Assembly: GCF_900167225.1 (NCBI RefSeq) | Contig: NZ_FUXH01000009.1 | Location: forward strand, 1 to 64,000 | Source: Porphyromonas crevioricanis | Lineage (GTDB): Bacteria > Bacteroidota > Bacteroidia > Bacteroidales > Porphyromonadaceae | Length of the DNA stretch: 64,000 bases | Direction: 5' to 3' | Shown: piece after piece, positions 28,368 through 37,157 of the stretch | Numbering within the stretch: the first letter of the stretch is position 1 | How the letters are laid out: each line of letters starts with the position of its first letter | The notes under the pieces: model-generated | What the model was told of the DNA's origin: nothing | Database searches by the model: none | The model's input: the letters and a program-made list of their open reading frames with translations, nothing else | Program-made: the position numbers and the translations under genes

Positions 28368-30218
28368 ATGGAGATATACCATTTAGCAGAACTACCCCTT
28401 CGCTTAGCTGAAAAAAATCCAACACGCACTGCCTTATTATATCACGATGCAGAATCTGATCAATGGCAAAAAGTGAATTGGCAAAAAATGAGTGATATGA
28501 CACTCGGTGTTGCCAAAGCCTTAGCCGAAGTGGGAATAGAGGAACACGCCAGGGTTGGGATTTACTCCCAAAATATGCGTTACTACCTCTGGGCTGAGTT
28601 GGGTATCTTCATGATGCGTGCCATCAGTGTACCTCTTTATGCAACCTCCTCTCCAGAACAAATAGACTTTGTAGTGAGAGATGCTGGTATAGAACTCTTG
28701 TTTGTAGGCGAACAGTTTCAATACAACAACGCATTCAAAGTACAACAGTCTGGAGCCGGCATTCGTATGATTGTTATCTTCGACAGGAATGTGGCAAAGA
28801 ATCCGGCAGACAGTAGCTCTTTGTACTTCGATGAATTTGTCAGACGAGGTGACTCGATGCCCAACGAAACAGTAGCTAAAGTACGCAGTGCCCAAGCTCT
28901 CGAATCGGACTTGGCGACAATTATATACACAAGTGGGACTACAGGCAATCCTAAGGGAGTGACAATAGCCCATTCGGCTATCATGTGGCAAGTTAGAGTA
29001 CATCAAGAAATTTTCCCAACACTCGGACACAAGGATACGAGTATCAGCTTCCTTCCATTAAGCCATATATTCGAAAAGGCATGGACCTATTTCTGTCTCT
29101 CTATACAAGCCAGAGTCGCCATTCTTTCCGATCCCAAAAAGATACTTACAGCACTGCCTCAAATCCGACCAACACTGATGTGTAATGTTCCTCGTTTTTG
29201 GGAAAAGATTTATCAAGGAGTAAATGAGAAAATCGCTTCTTCACCAGTCATGATGCAGCGAATATTCCGGCACGCCATATTGATCGGGAAACGCTACAAG
29301 CTTGACTATACAACAAACCTCAAAAAGAAGCCACCAGTCCTTCTATCGTTGGCTTACCAATTCTACAGTCACACCCTCTACAAGCTGTTACGAACCAAAG
29401 TTGGACTGCAACGAATCCGTCTCTGCCCCACGGCCGGAGCACCTCTTTCATTGGAAGTAAATCGCTTTTTGCAGTCAGTAGGTTTCCCCATTATAGTGGG
29501 CTATGGCTTGAGTGAGAGTTGCGCCACCGTATCATGCTATCCAGAAAAAGGATTTGTTCTGGAATCCATTGGTGAGGTAATACCTGGCATGGATGTAAAA
29601 ATAGACCCAGAAACAAGAGAAATACTTCTGAAAGGTCATGCCGTTACTAAAGGGTATTACAACAATCCAAAGGCTAATGCAGAAGCCTTTACAGAAGACG
29701 GTTGGTTTCGCACCGGGGATGCTGGAAGGCTGGAAGGTCGCACTCTCTTCTTCGAAGAACGTATCAAAGATCTATACAAAACAGCCAATGGAAAGTACAT
29801 TGCACCACAAGCAATTGAAGGACTACTTGCTACTCACCCCATAGTAGAACAAGTCGCAATCATAGGAGACTGTTACAAATTCGTAAGTGCCCTCATTTAC
29901 CCCAATTGGGATAAGTTGAGAGAAGAAGTGCGAAAGAGAGGAATGGAGGTAGATGGCAAGACTAATGCTGAACTTAAGGAGGAACATGAAGTGCAGCGTA
30001 TTGTAATGTCTCACATAGAGAGTGTACAATCATCTCTGGCCCAATTTGAAAAAGTAAAACGAATTACCCTTCTTGAAGAACCATTCTCAATAGAACGGGG
30101 AGAATTGACCAACACGCTCAAGCTTAAGAGAAAAGTTGTGTTAGAACATTTTGCCAAAGAAATTGCGGCAATGTATGTAGATGCTCCCATTGTAGGACCA
30201 GATGGTCGCCCGTATTAG
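28368..30218 (+). CDS. Long-chain fatty-acid-CoA ligase (AMP-binding)
   Basis: A 616-aa adenylate-forming enzyme that activates fatty acids to acyl-CoA. The P-loop motif is IIYTSGTTGNPKG, followed by LPLSHIFEKAW, GYGLSESCA and the GWFRTGDAG hinge region. The start ATG 28368 (MEIYHLAELPLRLAEKNP) gives a normal N-terminus. The frame is open upstream to 28086, but that would overlap kamA and run through its terminator. It probably serves membrane lipid recycling or uptake of host fatty acids. Confidence 0.92.
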   Translation: MEIYHLAELPLRLAEKNPTRTALLYHDAESDQWQKVNWQKMSDMTLGVAKALAEVGIEEHARVGIYSQNMRYYLWAELGIFMMRAISVPLYATSSPEQIDFVVRDAGIELLFVGEQFQYNNAFKVQQSGAGIRMIVIFDRNVAKNPADSSSLYFDEFVRRGDSMPNETVAKVRSAQALESDLATIIYTSGTTGNPKGVTIAHSAIMWQVRVHQEIFPTLGHKDTSISFLPLSHIFEKAWTYFCLSIQARVAILSDPKKILTALPQIRPTLMCNVPRFWEKIYQGVNEKIASSPVMMQRIFRHAILIGKRYKLDYTTNLKKKPPVLLSLAYQFYSHTLYKLLRTKVGLQRIRLCPTAGAPLSLEVNRFLQSVGFPIIVGYGLSESCATVSCYPEKGFVLESIGEVIPGMDVKIDPETREILLKGHAVTKGYYNNPKANAEAFTEDGWFRTGDAGRLEGRTLFFEERIKDLYKTANGKYIAPQAIEGLLATHPIVEQVAIIGDCYKFVSALIYPNWDKLREEVRKRGMEVDGKTNAELKEEHEVQRIVMSHIESVQSSLAQFEKVKRITLLEEPFSIERGELTNTLKLKRKVVLEHFAKEIAAMYVDAPIVGPDGRPY

Positions 30219-30342
30219 ATTTGTATATGTAAGACAAAATCCTTTGTGATTTCTCTTACCTAATCAGGAGGGGCTTAGCAATGATTGCCAATAGGCTCCG
30301 GGTTAGCGATATATGTGGTATCGGACATCAGTAAAAAAGAAG

Positions 30343-30350
30343 TAATTTTG
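30343..30350 (+). promoter_or_regulatory. Candidate -7 box for psd-pssA (TAATTTTG)
   Basis: A TAnnTTTG match 55 bp before the psd start. A -33 TTTG is not evident. Confidence 0.35.
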
Positions 30351-30404
30351 CGCTTGTATTAGGGTTTCAGATTTACCGAGTAACACGTGTTTGTGTACTG
30401 AATC

Positions 30405-31079
30405 ATGAAAGTAAATAAGGAAGGAATTGGTCTGCTGTCAGCTCTCGGAGTCGTACTGTTGGCCATCAACATAAGTATGTACAGTTTCACTGGAGCGGGA
30501 TGGCTCTTTGGGATCGTGCTTGTTTTTTGTGTATTGTTTTATCTACTGGTGCTGAACTTCTTCCGGCAACCTAAGCGAGTCTGCCCTTGTATTGCTGATC
30601 AGCATGCAATCATAGCTCCTGCAGATGGTCGCATCGTGGCCATAGAAGAAGTGGAGGAGGTAGAAATATTGGGAGAACGTCGTTTGCAGGTTTCCATATT
30701 CATGTCTGTTTTCAATGTGCATGCAAACTGGTTTCCTTGCCACGGCATCGTAGAGTACGTCTCTCACCACGAAGGTCGCTTTATGGCCGCCTATCTACCG
30801 AAAAGCAGTACTGAGAATGAACGTTCAAGTGTTGTAATCCGTACTCTTCATGGCAACTACCGCCTATTGGTACGGCAAATAGCTGGAGCATTGGCCAGAC
30901 GTATTGTCACATATGGGGAACCAGGAGACAACTGCAATCCTGATCAACACTTAGGATTTATCAAATTCGGGTCTCGCGTAGACCTCTATCTGCCACTAGG
31001 CTCCCAAGTGAAGGTGCAAATGGATCAGCCAGTGGTAGGGAATCAGACTGTCATTGCTTATCTACCCCAAAATGCCTAA
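30405..31079 (+). CDS. psd: Phosphatidylserine decarboxylase proenzyme
   Basis: A 224-aa inner-membrane enzyme of the short Psd class, making phosphatidylethanolamine. Two hydrophobic segments lie at about 8-25 and 27-50. It self-cleaves between Gly189 and Ser190 in KFGSRVDLYLP to form the pyruvoyl group. The PADGRI motif is also present. It is 34 bp upstream of pssA, which supplies its substrate. Confidence 0.95.
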   Translation: MKVNKEGIGLLSALGVVLLAINISMYSFTGAGWLFGIVLVFCVLFYLLVLNFFRQPKRVCPCIADQHAIIAPADGRIVAIEEVEEVEILGERRLQVSIFMSVFNVHANWFPCHGIVEYVSHHEGRFMAAYLPKSSTENERSSVVIRTLHGNYRLLVRQIAGALARRIVTYGEPGDNCNPDQHLGFIKFGSRVDLYLPLGSQVKVQMDQPVVGNQTVIAYLPQNA

Positions 31080-31113
31080 TTAGATATTTCTTTGATATAC
31101 ATTTTCCGAGTTC

Positions 31114-31887
31114 ATGAATATCATCAAGCATATCCCTAACAGCATTACTTGCTTAAATCTGCTATCAGGTTGTGCAGCCATCATAGCAGATTTGGTCTAT
31201 GCCTCTCCCGGCTGGGCAGTGGTATTCATTGCACTAGCTGCTCTTTTTGATCTGCTGGACGGTATGGCAGCTCGGCTACTGCACGCAAGTTCTGCAATTG
31301 GAGCAGATTTGGACTCTCTGGCTGATGTGATTAGCTTCGGCTTAGCCCCTGCGGTACACGTCTTCGCGCACTTTTCGCTACACACAAGTGTGGATCTACA
31401 AGGCAAGGATCTAGGATTATTCGATATTGTGGCTCACCCCGCAATTGCTGTCGCATTAGCTTCTCCTGCTTTCTTGCTGGCTGTATTTGCAGCCATCAGG
31501 TTGGCTAAGTTCAACAATGACAAAAGGCAACACAGCTCTTTTATAGGGTTACCTGTACCAGCCAATGCCCTATTCTGGATTGGGTTTATTGCATTGGACA
31601 GCAATCAATATCACATCACCGCATTCCTTCCCGACCTAATGCCAGTCTTTCTTTATCTACTACTCATCCTTATGTCCTACCTAATGGTATCCAAAATACC
31701 AATGTTCTCATTCAAGGTTAAACATCTGAGATGGAAAGATAATGAGTATCGATACTCTCTCGTAATCATATCCCTTCTGCTGATCGGGATCCTTGGAATT
31801 GGAGGGCTTTCCCTTGCGATTATTTGCTATATCCTGCTCTCTTTGGCTTATCACAAGCTAAGCAAGAAAATGTCTTCTAACTGTTGA
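31114..31887 (+). CDS. pssA: CDP-diacylglycerol-serine O-phosphatidyltransferase
   Basis: A 257-aa polytopic membrane protein. It carries the complete CDP-alcohol phosphatidyltransferase signature D-G-x2-A-R-x8-G-x3-D-x3-D (DGMAAR to GADLDSLAD, about residues 49-71). Several further membrane segments fill the C-terminal half. It makes phosphatidylserine for the Psd encoded just upstream. Confidence 0.95.
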   Translation: MNIIKHIPNSITCLNLLSGCAAIIADLVYASPGWAVVFIALAALFDLLDGMAARLLHASSAIGADLDSLADVISFGLAPAVHVFAHFSLHTSVDLQGKDLGLFDIVAHPAIAVALASPAFLLAVFAAIRLAKFNNDKRQHSSFIGLPVPANALFWIGFIALDSNQYHITAFLPDLMPVFLYLLLILMSYLMVSKIPMFSFKVKHLRWKDNEYRYSLVIISLLLIGILGIGGLSLAIICYILLSLAYHKLSKKMSSNC

Positions 31888-31897
31888 TACCCTCAAA

Positions 31898-32161
31898 ATG
31901 GAATTTCTTCTTGTTGCTATTGTCCTTTTTTTCTTCCTCTATCTACTGAGGCCCTTAATCTGGAGATGGCTCTCTGGGCGAGCCATAAAACATCTGAACA
32001 ATATGTTTGGGCAACAACAAGCGCAACAAGAAAGGAAAGGAAAAAAACAGAGTGAAATGTCTGGATCTACGATTAAGAAGAAGGTAGATCTCAAAGAAAT
32101 AGACAAAAAACGATTCGACAAAGGAGAAGGTGAGTATGTCGATTTCGAAGATGTCAAATAA
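31898..32161 (+). CDS. DUF4834 family small membrane protein
   Basis: An 87-aa protein with one N-terminal membrane helix (about 2-20, FLLVAIVLFFFLYLLRPLIW) and a basic cytoplasmic tail that ends in an acidic DKGEGEYVDFEDVK. It matches DUF4834 of Bacteroidetes. Function is unknown. It is 10 bp after pssA and overlaps the next gene. Confidence 0.75.
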   Translation: MEFLLVAIVLFFFLYLLRPLIWRWLSGRAIKHLNNMFGQQQAQQERKGKKQSEMSGSTIKKKVDLKEIDKKRFDKGEGEYVDFEDVK

Positions 32162-32915
32162 CCGAGACTCAATACAAGTCTCTTTCCATTTAAGAACTCT
32201 ATTGACCGTACTTCTGGTACTATTGTTTTCTTTGTTCCCAGCTGTGCTGAGGGCGACCGAATCTCCTCAAAAAATTGCTAAAAAGGAGTCGGAGATCAGT
32301 ATTGATGATAGCCTATCCATTCGGATGCAACAAATGGGCTTAATTGATGTCCAACAGCTAGATAGTAGGATATTAGTCGACTTAAAATATGCCAGCTGCG
32401 ACAACTTTGCAAAAACCAATATGTATGGGTCAATAGGCAAAGCGTACCTTGAGCCTGGATTCGCACGACGAATTGCTAAAGCTCAAGCCCTACTTTCTCG
32501 ATCAAAACCTGGATTTCACCTGCTCATCTACGATGCAGCTCGACCTCTTAGTGTCCAAAAGTATATGTACAGTCTGGTGGCAGACACTCCACTCAAGGTC
32601 TATGTGGCCAATGGTAAACGTGGAGGTCGGCACAACTATGGTGTAGCTGTAGATCTGACCATAGCCAACGCGCAAGGTCAGCCTATCGACATGGGTACCT
32701 CTTTTGATCACTTCGGAATAGAAGCCCATGTAGGACGGGAAGTTTTTCTAAGCAGGAAGGGGTTGATTTCAGCTGAAGCTGTCAGAAATAGGGCTCTACT
32801 CAAGCGAATAATGGAACAAGTAGGCTTACGCCCTTACAAAAGAGAATGGTGGCACTACGAAGAACGGATTTCAATGAAAGAAGTAAGAATGAGATATAGA
32901 TTACTTGACTTCTAA
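32136..32915 (+). CDS. VanX-type D-alanyl-D-alanine dipeptidase (M15D)
   Basis: About 259 aa with an unusually long positively charged N-region and then a signal helix (LLTVLLVLLFSLFPAVLRA). The M15D zinc site shows His and Asp in RHNYGVAVDL and Glu/His in EWWHYE. These enzymes split D-Ala-D-Ala, here likely for peptidoglycan recycling rather than vancomycin resistance, because no VanH, VanA, VanR or VanS partner is present. Starts at 32130 (GTG), 32136 and 32151 (ATG) are all possible and all overlap DUF4834. 32136 was chosen because AAGGAGAAGG stands just upstream. Confidence 0.85.
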   Translation: MSISKMSNNRDSIQVSFHLRTLLTVLLVLLFSLFPAVLRATESPQKIAKKESEISIDDSLSIRMQQMGLIDVQQLDSRILVDLKYASCDNFAKTNMYGSIGKAYLEPGFARRIAKAQALLSRSKPGFHLLIYDAARPLSVQKYMYSLVADTPLKVYVANGKRGGRHNYGVAVDLTIANAQGQPIDMGTSFDHFGIEAHVGREVFLSRKGLISAEAVRNRALLKRIMEQVGLRPYKREWWHYEERISMKEVRMRYRLLDF

Positions 32916-33016
32916 TCTTCCCAAATAGATTCCCCTCCAGATGCCTCCATCTACAAAAACAACTCAGCACAAAATCCATACAAGATCAATATCTTCCCGA
33001 ATCAGAATCGTTTAGC

Positions 33017-33721
33017 ATGATGAGAAAGACTTTATTGTCCTGGTGTTTGTCAGGCTTATTACTCTGTGTATTGCACATCTCTTGCCACCGTCACTCCAAC
33101 TGTCTGCATCTCTCCATAGATCAACTCACTGATAGTTTGGTAGTTCTTCGTTGGCATGGGAATTCCACTACTCATACCGACAGTCTGTATGCCAAAGATG
33201 GCAAACTGGATTGGGAAACTAAACCTGATACTTCTATCTTTCGTTCTCTCGTAGTTTCCTATAACCACGGACAGCAATTTCGCCTATACAACTTCTATCC
33301 ACAGACCTCTTGGCAAGAACAGACCATAACCAATGAAGCAGGTATCAATCATGATGTCCTTGAAATCGATTCCTTGGATCTGAGTGTACGGACATTAGGA
33401 GGACAATACATAAAAACAGACAGTTTGGCCCTAGAAATTCTTGTCAGTCTACCTGATCAGGTCTTTGACTCAATACAACTCAAACGGCTACAAGAAAAAC
33501 AGGCTCTCTTGAAGAAACCAGATTATTTTCTCTCCTGTATCCTTACTCCCTCTGATAGTATTGCAAAAGCTTCGGTCAAAAAGTGGGCATTAGACAAAGG
33601 ATCCGTTTGCTCCGACATTAAGGATCAAACAATGCGTATAATCCAACGTTTCGAGATCAGGCATTTACCGGCTTTAGTAAGTATCGACACCACAAATAAA
33701 GCTCGGCGTATATACTTGTAA
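33017..33721 (+). CDS. Uncharacterised lipoprotein
   Basis: A 234-aa protein with a lipoprotein signal peptide, the lipobox LHISC placing the modified Cys at residue 23. The mature part has no membrane segment and is rich in beta-prone residues. I do not recognise the family. It sits 21 bp upstream of the ComM-like gene and may share its transcript. Confidence 0.7.
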   Translation: MMRKTLLSWCLSGLLLCVLHISCHRHSNCLHLSIDQLTDSLVVLRWHGNSTTHTDSLYAKDGKLDWETKPDTSIFRSLVVSYNHGQQFRLYNFYPQTSWQEQTITNEAGINHDVLEIDSLDLSVRTLGGQYIKTDSLALEILVSLPDQVFDSIQLKRLQEKQALLKKPDYFLSCILTPSDSIAKASVKKWALDKGSVCSDIKDQTMRIIQRFEIRHLPALVSIDTTNKARRIYL

Positions 33722-33741
33722 CAATCTATTTTCAGACTATT

Positions 33742-35280
33742 ATGTTGATCAAAACCTATGCTGCTGCACTACAAAGTATACATGCTGCCACTGTCACAAT
33801 AGAGGTTAATATTACCAGAGGATCATGGTTTCAACTCGTTGGGCTGCCTGATACAGCTGTGCGAGAGAGTCATGAGCGGATCAAAAGTGCAATAGAAACC
33901 TCCGGATACAGATTTACGGATGAAAATGTCATAGTCAACATGAGTCCGGCTGATCTTCGCAAAGAAGGAGCCGCCTACGATCTCCCTCTGGCAATAGGTA
34001 TCCTTGCCGCTTCTGAGCAACTTCCCGGAGAAGGTTTATCACATATGATGTTGATGGGAGAATTAGGTTTGGATGGTACTCTCAAACCCATTAAAGGAGC
34101 TCTACCAATTGCCTTATTAGCACGTAAGGAGGGTTATCGACACCTGATTGTACCTCGAGCCAATGCACAAGAAGCAGCTGTTGTAAATAAGCTAAAAGTG
34201 TATGCAGCTGACAGCTTGAAAGACGTATGCCGTTTTGTCTCCGAAGGAGAAGGGCTGGAGTTAGTCGAAGTAGATACGAGAAAAGAATTCTACAAAGGAC
34301 AAAGAAAATATGATATAGACTTCGCGGATGTTCGAGGACAAGCTCATGTAAAAAGAGCTCTGGAAGTCGCTGCAGCAGGCGGGCACAATGTACTTATGGT
34401 TGGCAGTCCTGGTAGTGGCAAGTCAATGATGGCCAAACGCATACCCAGTATACTCCCCCCTTTGAATTTGTCCGAGTCATTGGAGACAACGATGATCTAC
34501 AGTGTATCAGGGAAATTGGAAGCCAACACTACACTAATGACTATGCGTCCGTTCAGAGCTCCGCACCATACTATTTCCCCTGTAGCACTCGTAGGTGGGG
34601 GGAGCAACCCGCAACCCGGAGAGATCAGTTTAGCACACAATGGGGTCCTTTTCCTCGATGAATTGGCAGAATATAATAGGGCCGTATTGGAAGTCATGCG
34701 CCAACCTTTGGAGGATCGTAATATCACCATTGCCAGAGCTAAATATACGGTGGAATACCCAGCCTCTTTCATGCTGGTCGCCGCAATGAATCCTTGCCCT
34801 TGTGGCTATTACAATCATCCCTCAAGAGAATGCTCCTGCTCGCCCCATGCTATCCAACGCTATTTGGGACGTATCTCAGGTCCATTGCTGGATAGGATCG
34901 ATATACAAGTAGAAATCGTACCTGTGCCATTCGAAGAAATCTCCAATAACCAACCGGCAGAAACAAGTGAAAACATCCGAGATCGAGTATTAAATGCCCG
35001 CAAAAGACAAGAGGAACGTTTTGAGAAAATCCCCGACACTTATTGCAATGCCCAAATGAGTTCTTCTCAAGTACGCAAGTATGTTCAGCTAGACAGTGAA
35101 AGTCTACAGAAACTAAAGCTGGTAATGGAGCGCTTTGGTCTATCAGCCAGAGCCTATGATCGTATCTTACGAGTAGCCCGGACAATAGCCGACTTAGAAA
35201 ATTCCAATGAAGTAAAATCTGCACATATTGCCGAGGCCATAGGATACAGAAATTTAGACCGTTCAAATTGGGGACAATAA
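33742..35280 (+). CDS. YifB/ComM family Mg-chelatase-like AAA ATPase
   Basis: A 512-aa protein. It has an N-terminal Lon-protease-like fold (about 1-180), then an AAA+ core with Walker A GSPGSGKSMMAKR and Walker B LFLDELAEY. A Cys cluster NPCPCGYYNHPSRECSC lies after the core, followed by a C-terminal chelatase domain. In naturally transformable bacteria the relative ComM is a branch-migration helicase for integrating incoming DNA. The gene is widespread, so competence is not proven by it alone. Confidence 0.9.
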   Translation: MLIKTYAAALQSIHAATVTIEVNITRGSWFQLVGLPDTAVRESHERIKSAIETSGYRFTDENVIVNMSPADLRKEGAAYDLPLAIGILAASEQLPGEGLSHMMLMGELGLDGTLKPIKGALPIALLARKEGYRHLIVPRANAQEAAVVNKLKVYAADSLKDVCRFVSEGEGLELVEVDTRKEFYKGQRKYDIDFADVRGQAHVKRALEVAAAGGHNVLMVGSPGSGKSMMAKRIPSILPPLNLSESLETTMIYSVSGKLEANTTLMTMRPFRAPHHTISPVALVGGGSNPQPGEISLAHNGVLFLDELAEYNRAVLEVMRQPLEDRNITIARAKYTVEYPASFMLVAAMNPCPCGYYNHPSRECSCSPHAIQRYLGRISGPLLDRIDIQVEIVPVPFEEISNNQPAETSENIRDRVLNARKRQEERFEKIPDTYCNAQMSSSQVRKYVQLDSESLQKLKLVMERFGLSARAYDRILRVARTIADLENSNEVKSAHIAEAIGYRNLDRSNWGQ

Positions 35281-35395
35281 TTACACTTACTACTCACTCA
35301 ACTCTCATCATCCTCTCTCTTTTTGAATTGATATAACCAAACACTTTTACTCTACCCATTATCCAATAGGTCAAAAGAAATCTTCTCATTGAAAA

Positions 35396-35431
35396 AGCCT
35401 TGTATAGCATTTGGATACTACGTACAAGGCT
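35396..35431 (+). terminator. Hairpin downstream of the ComM-like gene
   Basis: A perfect 9-bp stem (AGCCTTGTA 35396-35404 with 35423-35431), about 116 bp after the stop. It lies immediately before the repeated leader element at 35463. Confidence 0.45.
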
Positions 35432-35462
35432 GGATATAAGTAAAATAGTTCTCTTATCTATT

Positions 35463-35616
35463 TACTCACCCCTTAAAGAGGCATTTAAGCAAGAAAGTAT
35501 TGGCAAATGGTGCCTCGCTTATTATTTCGATAAGCACTCAATTCTCTCGATTACTCGGTATCTTTTTTGTCGATCGCTCAGCATCTTTTCCAGGAAGCAT
35601 CTAATGAGCACATCGA
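35463..35616 (+). repeat. Conserved leader of the 22-bp array (second copy, direct orientation)
   Basis: About 154 bp matching the reverse complement of about 30-183 with only scattered differences. The end next to the array (35595-35616) starts AAGCATCTAA and looks like a degenerate first unit in the same 22-bp phase. Both copies keep a short peptide frame open (YSPLKEAFKQESIG), but this follows from DNA identity and I do not call it a gene. Confidence 0.9.
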
Positions 35617-35924
35617 AAGCAGCTAAGCTTTCAGGCAAAAGCAACTAAGCTTTCGGACAAAAGCAACTAAGCTTTCGGGCAAAAGCAATAAAGCTTTCTC
35701 AAAAAAGCAGCTAAGCTTTCTCCGAAAAGCAATTAAGCTTTCGGACAAAAGCAATAAAGCTTTTAGGCAAAAGCAACTAAGCTTTCGGGCAAAAGCAACT
35801 AAGCTTTCGATAAAAAGCAACTAAGCTTTTAGGCAAAAGCAACTAAGCTTTCGGACAAAAGCAACTAAGCTTTCAGGCAAAAGCAACTAAGCTTTCGGAC
35901 AAAAGCAATAAAGCTTTTGATCGA
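35617..35924 (+). repeat. Tandem array of fourteen 22-bp repeats without spacers
   Basis: Fourteen units in exact 22-bp register. AAGCTT starts at 35625 and recurs every 22 bp to 35911 without a single slip. Each unit is AAGCAACTAAGCTTTC plus six variable bases, usually GGACAA, GGGCAA or AGGCAA. Variants AAGCAATAAAG and AAGCAGCTAAG occur. Each unit can fold as AAAGC-AACTAA-GCTTT. There are no unique spacers and no cas genes nearby. Confidence 0.95.
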
Positions 35925-36114
35925 TTGCTCAATGGCTTTTGGAGTTTCTTTCGTCATGGACAGATCTTTCGTTATTGAAATAGGCTGATAGAGAATAGGT
36001 TACCTGAGAAAAAACAAGCCACACAACTCACGCTAAGGTAGAGTCTGAAGAGAATGCATCAAATAAAATCTTGAGAGATGATAGATTTGCGAGAAATAAT
36101 CGTCTTATGAGTGT
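35925..36114 (+). promoter_or_regulatory. Promoter region of the ECF sigma operon
   Basis: A TAGATTTG (TAnnTTTG) box at 36082-36089, 26 bp before the sigma factor start codon. No TTTG at -33, which would be compatible with auto-regulation by the ECF factor, but no ECF-specific motif can be named. Confidence 0.35.
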
Positions 36115-36615
36115 ATGCAGAAGCAAGAATTCATAGACAAAGTGGTCTGTCTCTCCTCAAAACTGGAGCGTATAGCCCGGTCCATAGCTGGAGATGAAGA
36201 CGAGGCCAAAGATCTGGTACAGGAGGTATTGCTTCGACTTTGGCTCAGCAAAGAAAGACTGGCACATTACAACAATATAGAAGCTTTGGCATCAGTCATG
36301 ATCAAGAATAAAGCCATAGATAGCCTGCGTAAGCAACAGAGAATAAGCATCTGCGATGATATGTCAGACTTAGTAAGTCCAACTACAACAGAAACAGCTT
36401 TAGAACAAAATGAACTGGGGCAACAGCTTCGTCAGGCAATCGCAATGCTACCCAAACTGCAGCGAATGACCTTCTTTCTGAAAGAAGTACAAGGGTACGA
36501 AGCCGAAGAGATTGCCCAAATCATAGGATCTGGTGTAGAGACCGTCTACAACAATCTTTCCCGAGCCAGAAGGAAATTAAAGGAGAATTTATTGCGTGCA
36601 GGTGTAAACAATTAA
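36115..36615 (+). CDS. ECF-type RNA polymerase sigma-70 factor
   Basis: A 166-aa sigma factor with region 2 (DEDEAKDLVQEVLLRLW, about 24-40) and region 4 helix-turn-helix (YEAEEIAQIIGSGVETVYNNL, about 127-148), without regions 1 and 3, which is the ECF plan. It is 20 bp upstream of a membrane-anchored partner and appears to lead a four-gene operon ending in an outer-membrane protein. Confidence 0.92.
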   Translation: MQKQEFIDKVVCLSSKLERIARSIAGDEDEAKDLVQEVLLRLWLSKERLAHYNNIEALASVMIKNKAIDSLRKQQRISICDDMSDLVSPTTTETALEQNELGQQLRQAIAMLPKLQRMTFFLKEVQGYEAEEIAQIIGSGVETVYNNLSRARRKLKENLLRAGVNN

Positions 36616-36635
36616 AAGAAGATAAAGAAACTAGG

Positions 36636-37142
36636 ATGCAAAAAAATATAGCTCATATCCAGTATTCGGAGATGCAACCCTTAATTGAGAAATATCTCGA
36701 GGGACGTACCAACAAGAAGGAAGAAGATCGATTGAGACTCTATTTCTCTTCTGATTCGGTAGATCCGAGGCATCAATATCTTAGTACTTTATTTACACTA
36801 GCTCCCACCTTGGTAGCTCAAGAAGTAGAAGCTACAGATCTGGCAGAATCTCTACCCTCTCCCCCCGAAAGTCGTAACTTGTTTTCTTTTAGAAGAATCG
36901 CCTCATGGACATCGGTGGCAGCGGTAGTAGCTTTCGCCCTCACATTAGGGATCACACAATATAAGAATCAACACTCTTTCAATGATTTTGGTCACAGTTA
37001 TGTGATCGTAGCTGGAGAACACATAGACAACTCCATTTTGGCCGAACATATGGCTCTTGAAGCCCTTGACGCAACTCAAACTACTCAACATCAGGATATT
37101 GTGGACTTTCTTTTGCCTAACAAGCCAACCCAACCTAAATAA
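36636..37142 (+). CDS. Putative anti-sigma factor (single-pass membrane protein)
   Basis: A 168-aa protein with a cytoplasmic N-terminal about 85 residues including a YLEGRTNKKEEDRLRLYF helix, one membrane helix at about 88-106 (IASWTSVAAVVAFALTLGI) and a periplasmic tail of about 60 residues. Position directly after an ECF sigma gene and this topology indicate an anti-sigma factor. It lacks a recognisable FecR domain and no TonB receptor is linked, so the signal is unknown. Confidence 0.7.
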   Translation: MQKNIAHIQYSEMQPLIEKYLEGRTNKKEEDRLRLYFSSDSVDPRHQYLSTLFTLAPTLVAQEVEATDLAESLPSPPESRNLFSFRRIASWTSVAAVVAFALTLGITQYKNQHSFNDFGHSYVIVAGEHIDNSILAEHMALEALDATQTTQHQDIVDFLLPNKPTQPK

Positions 37143-37157
37143 ATCTATACAAGTACA

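Noticed and set aside
32136-32915. Vancomycin-resistance determinant
   Set aside because: Only a VanX-type dipeptidase is present, with no VanH, VanA or two-component genes. Housekeeping homologues are common.
35400-35648. Short protein sharing the peptide YSPLKEAFKQESIG with a frame at 43-279
   Set aside because: The match reflects near-identical repeat DNA. N- and C-termini are unrelated and the frames run into the repeats.
35617-35924. CRISPR array
   Set aside because: Units are head to tail with no unique spacers, and no cas gene is in the window. Variable bases are drawn from a few classes, not unique sequences.
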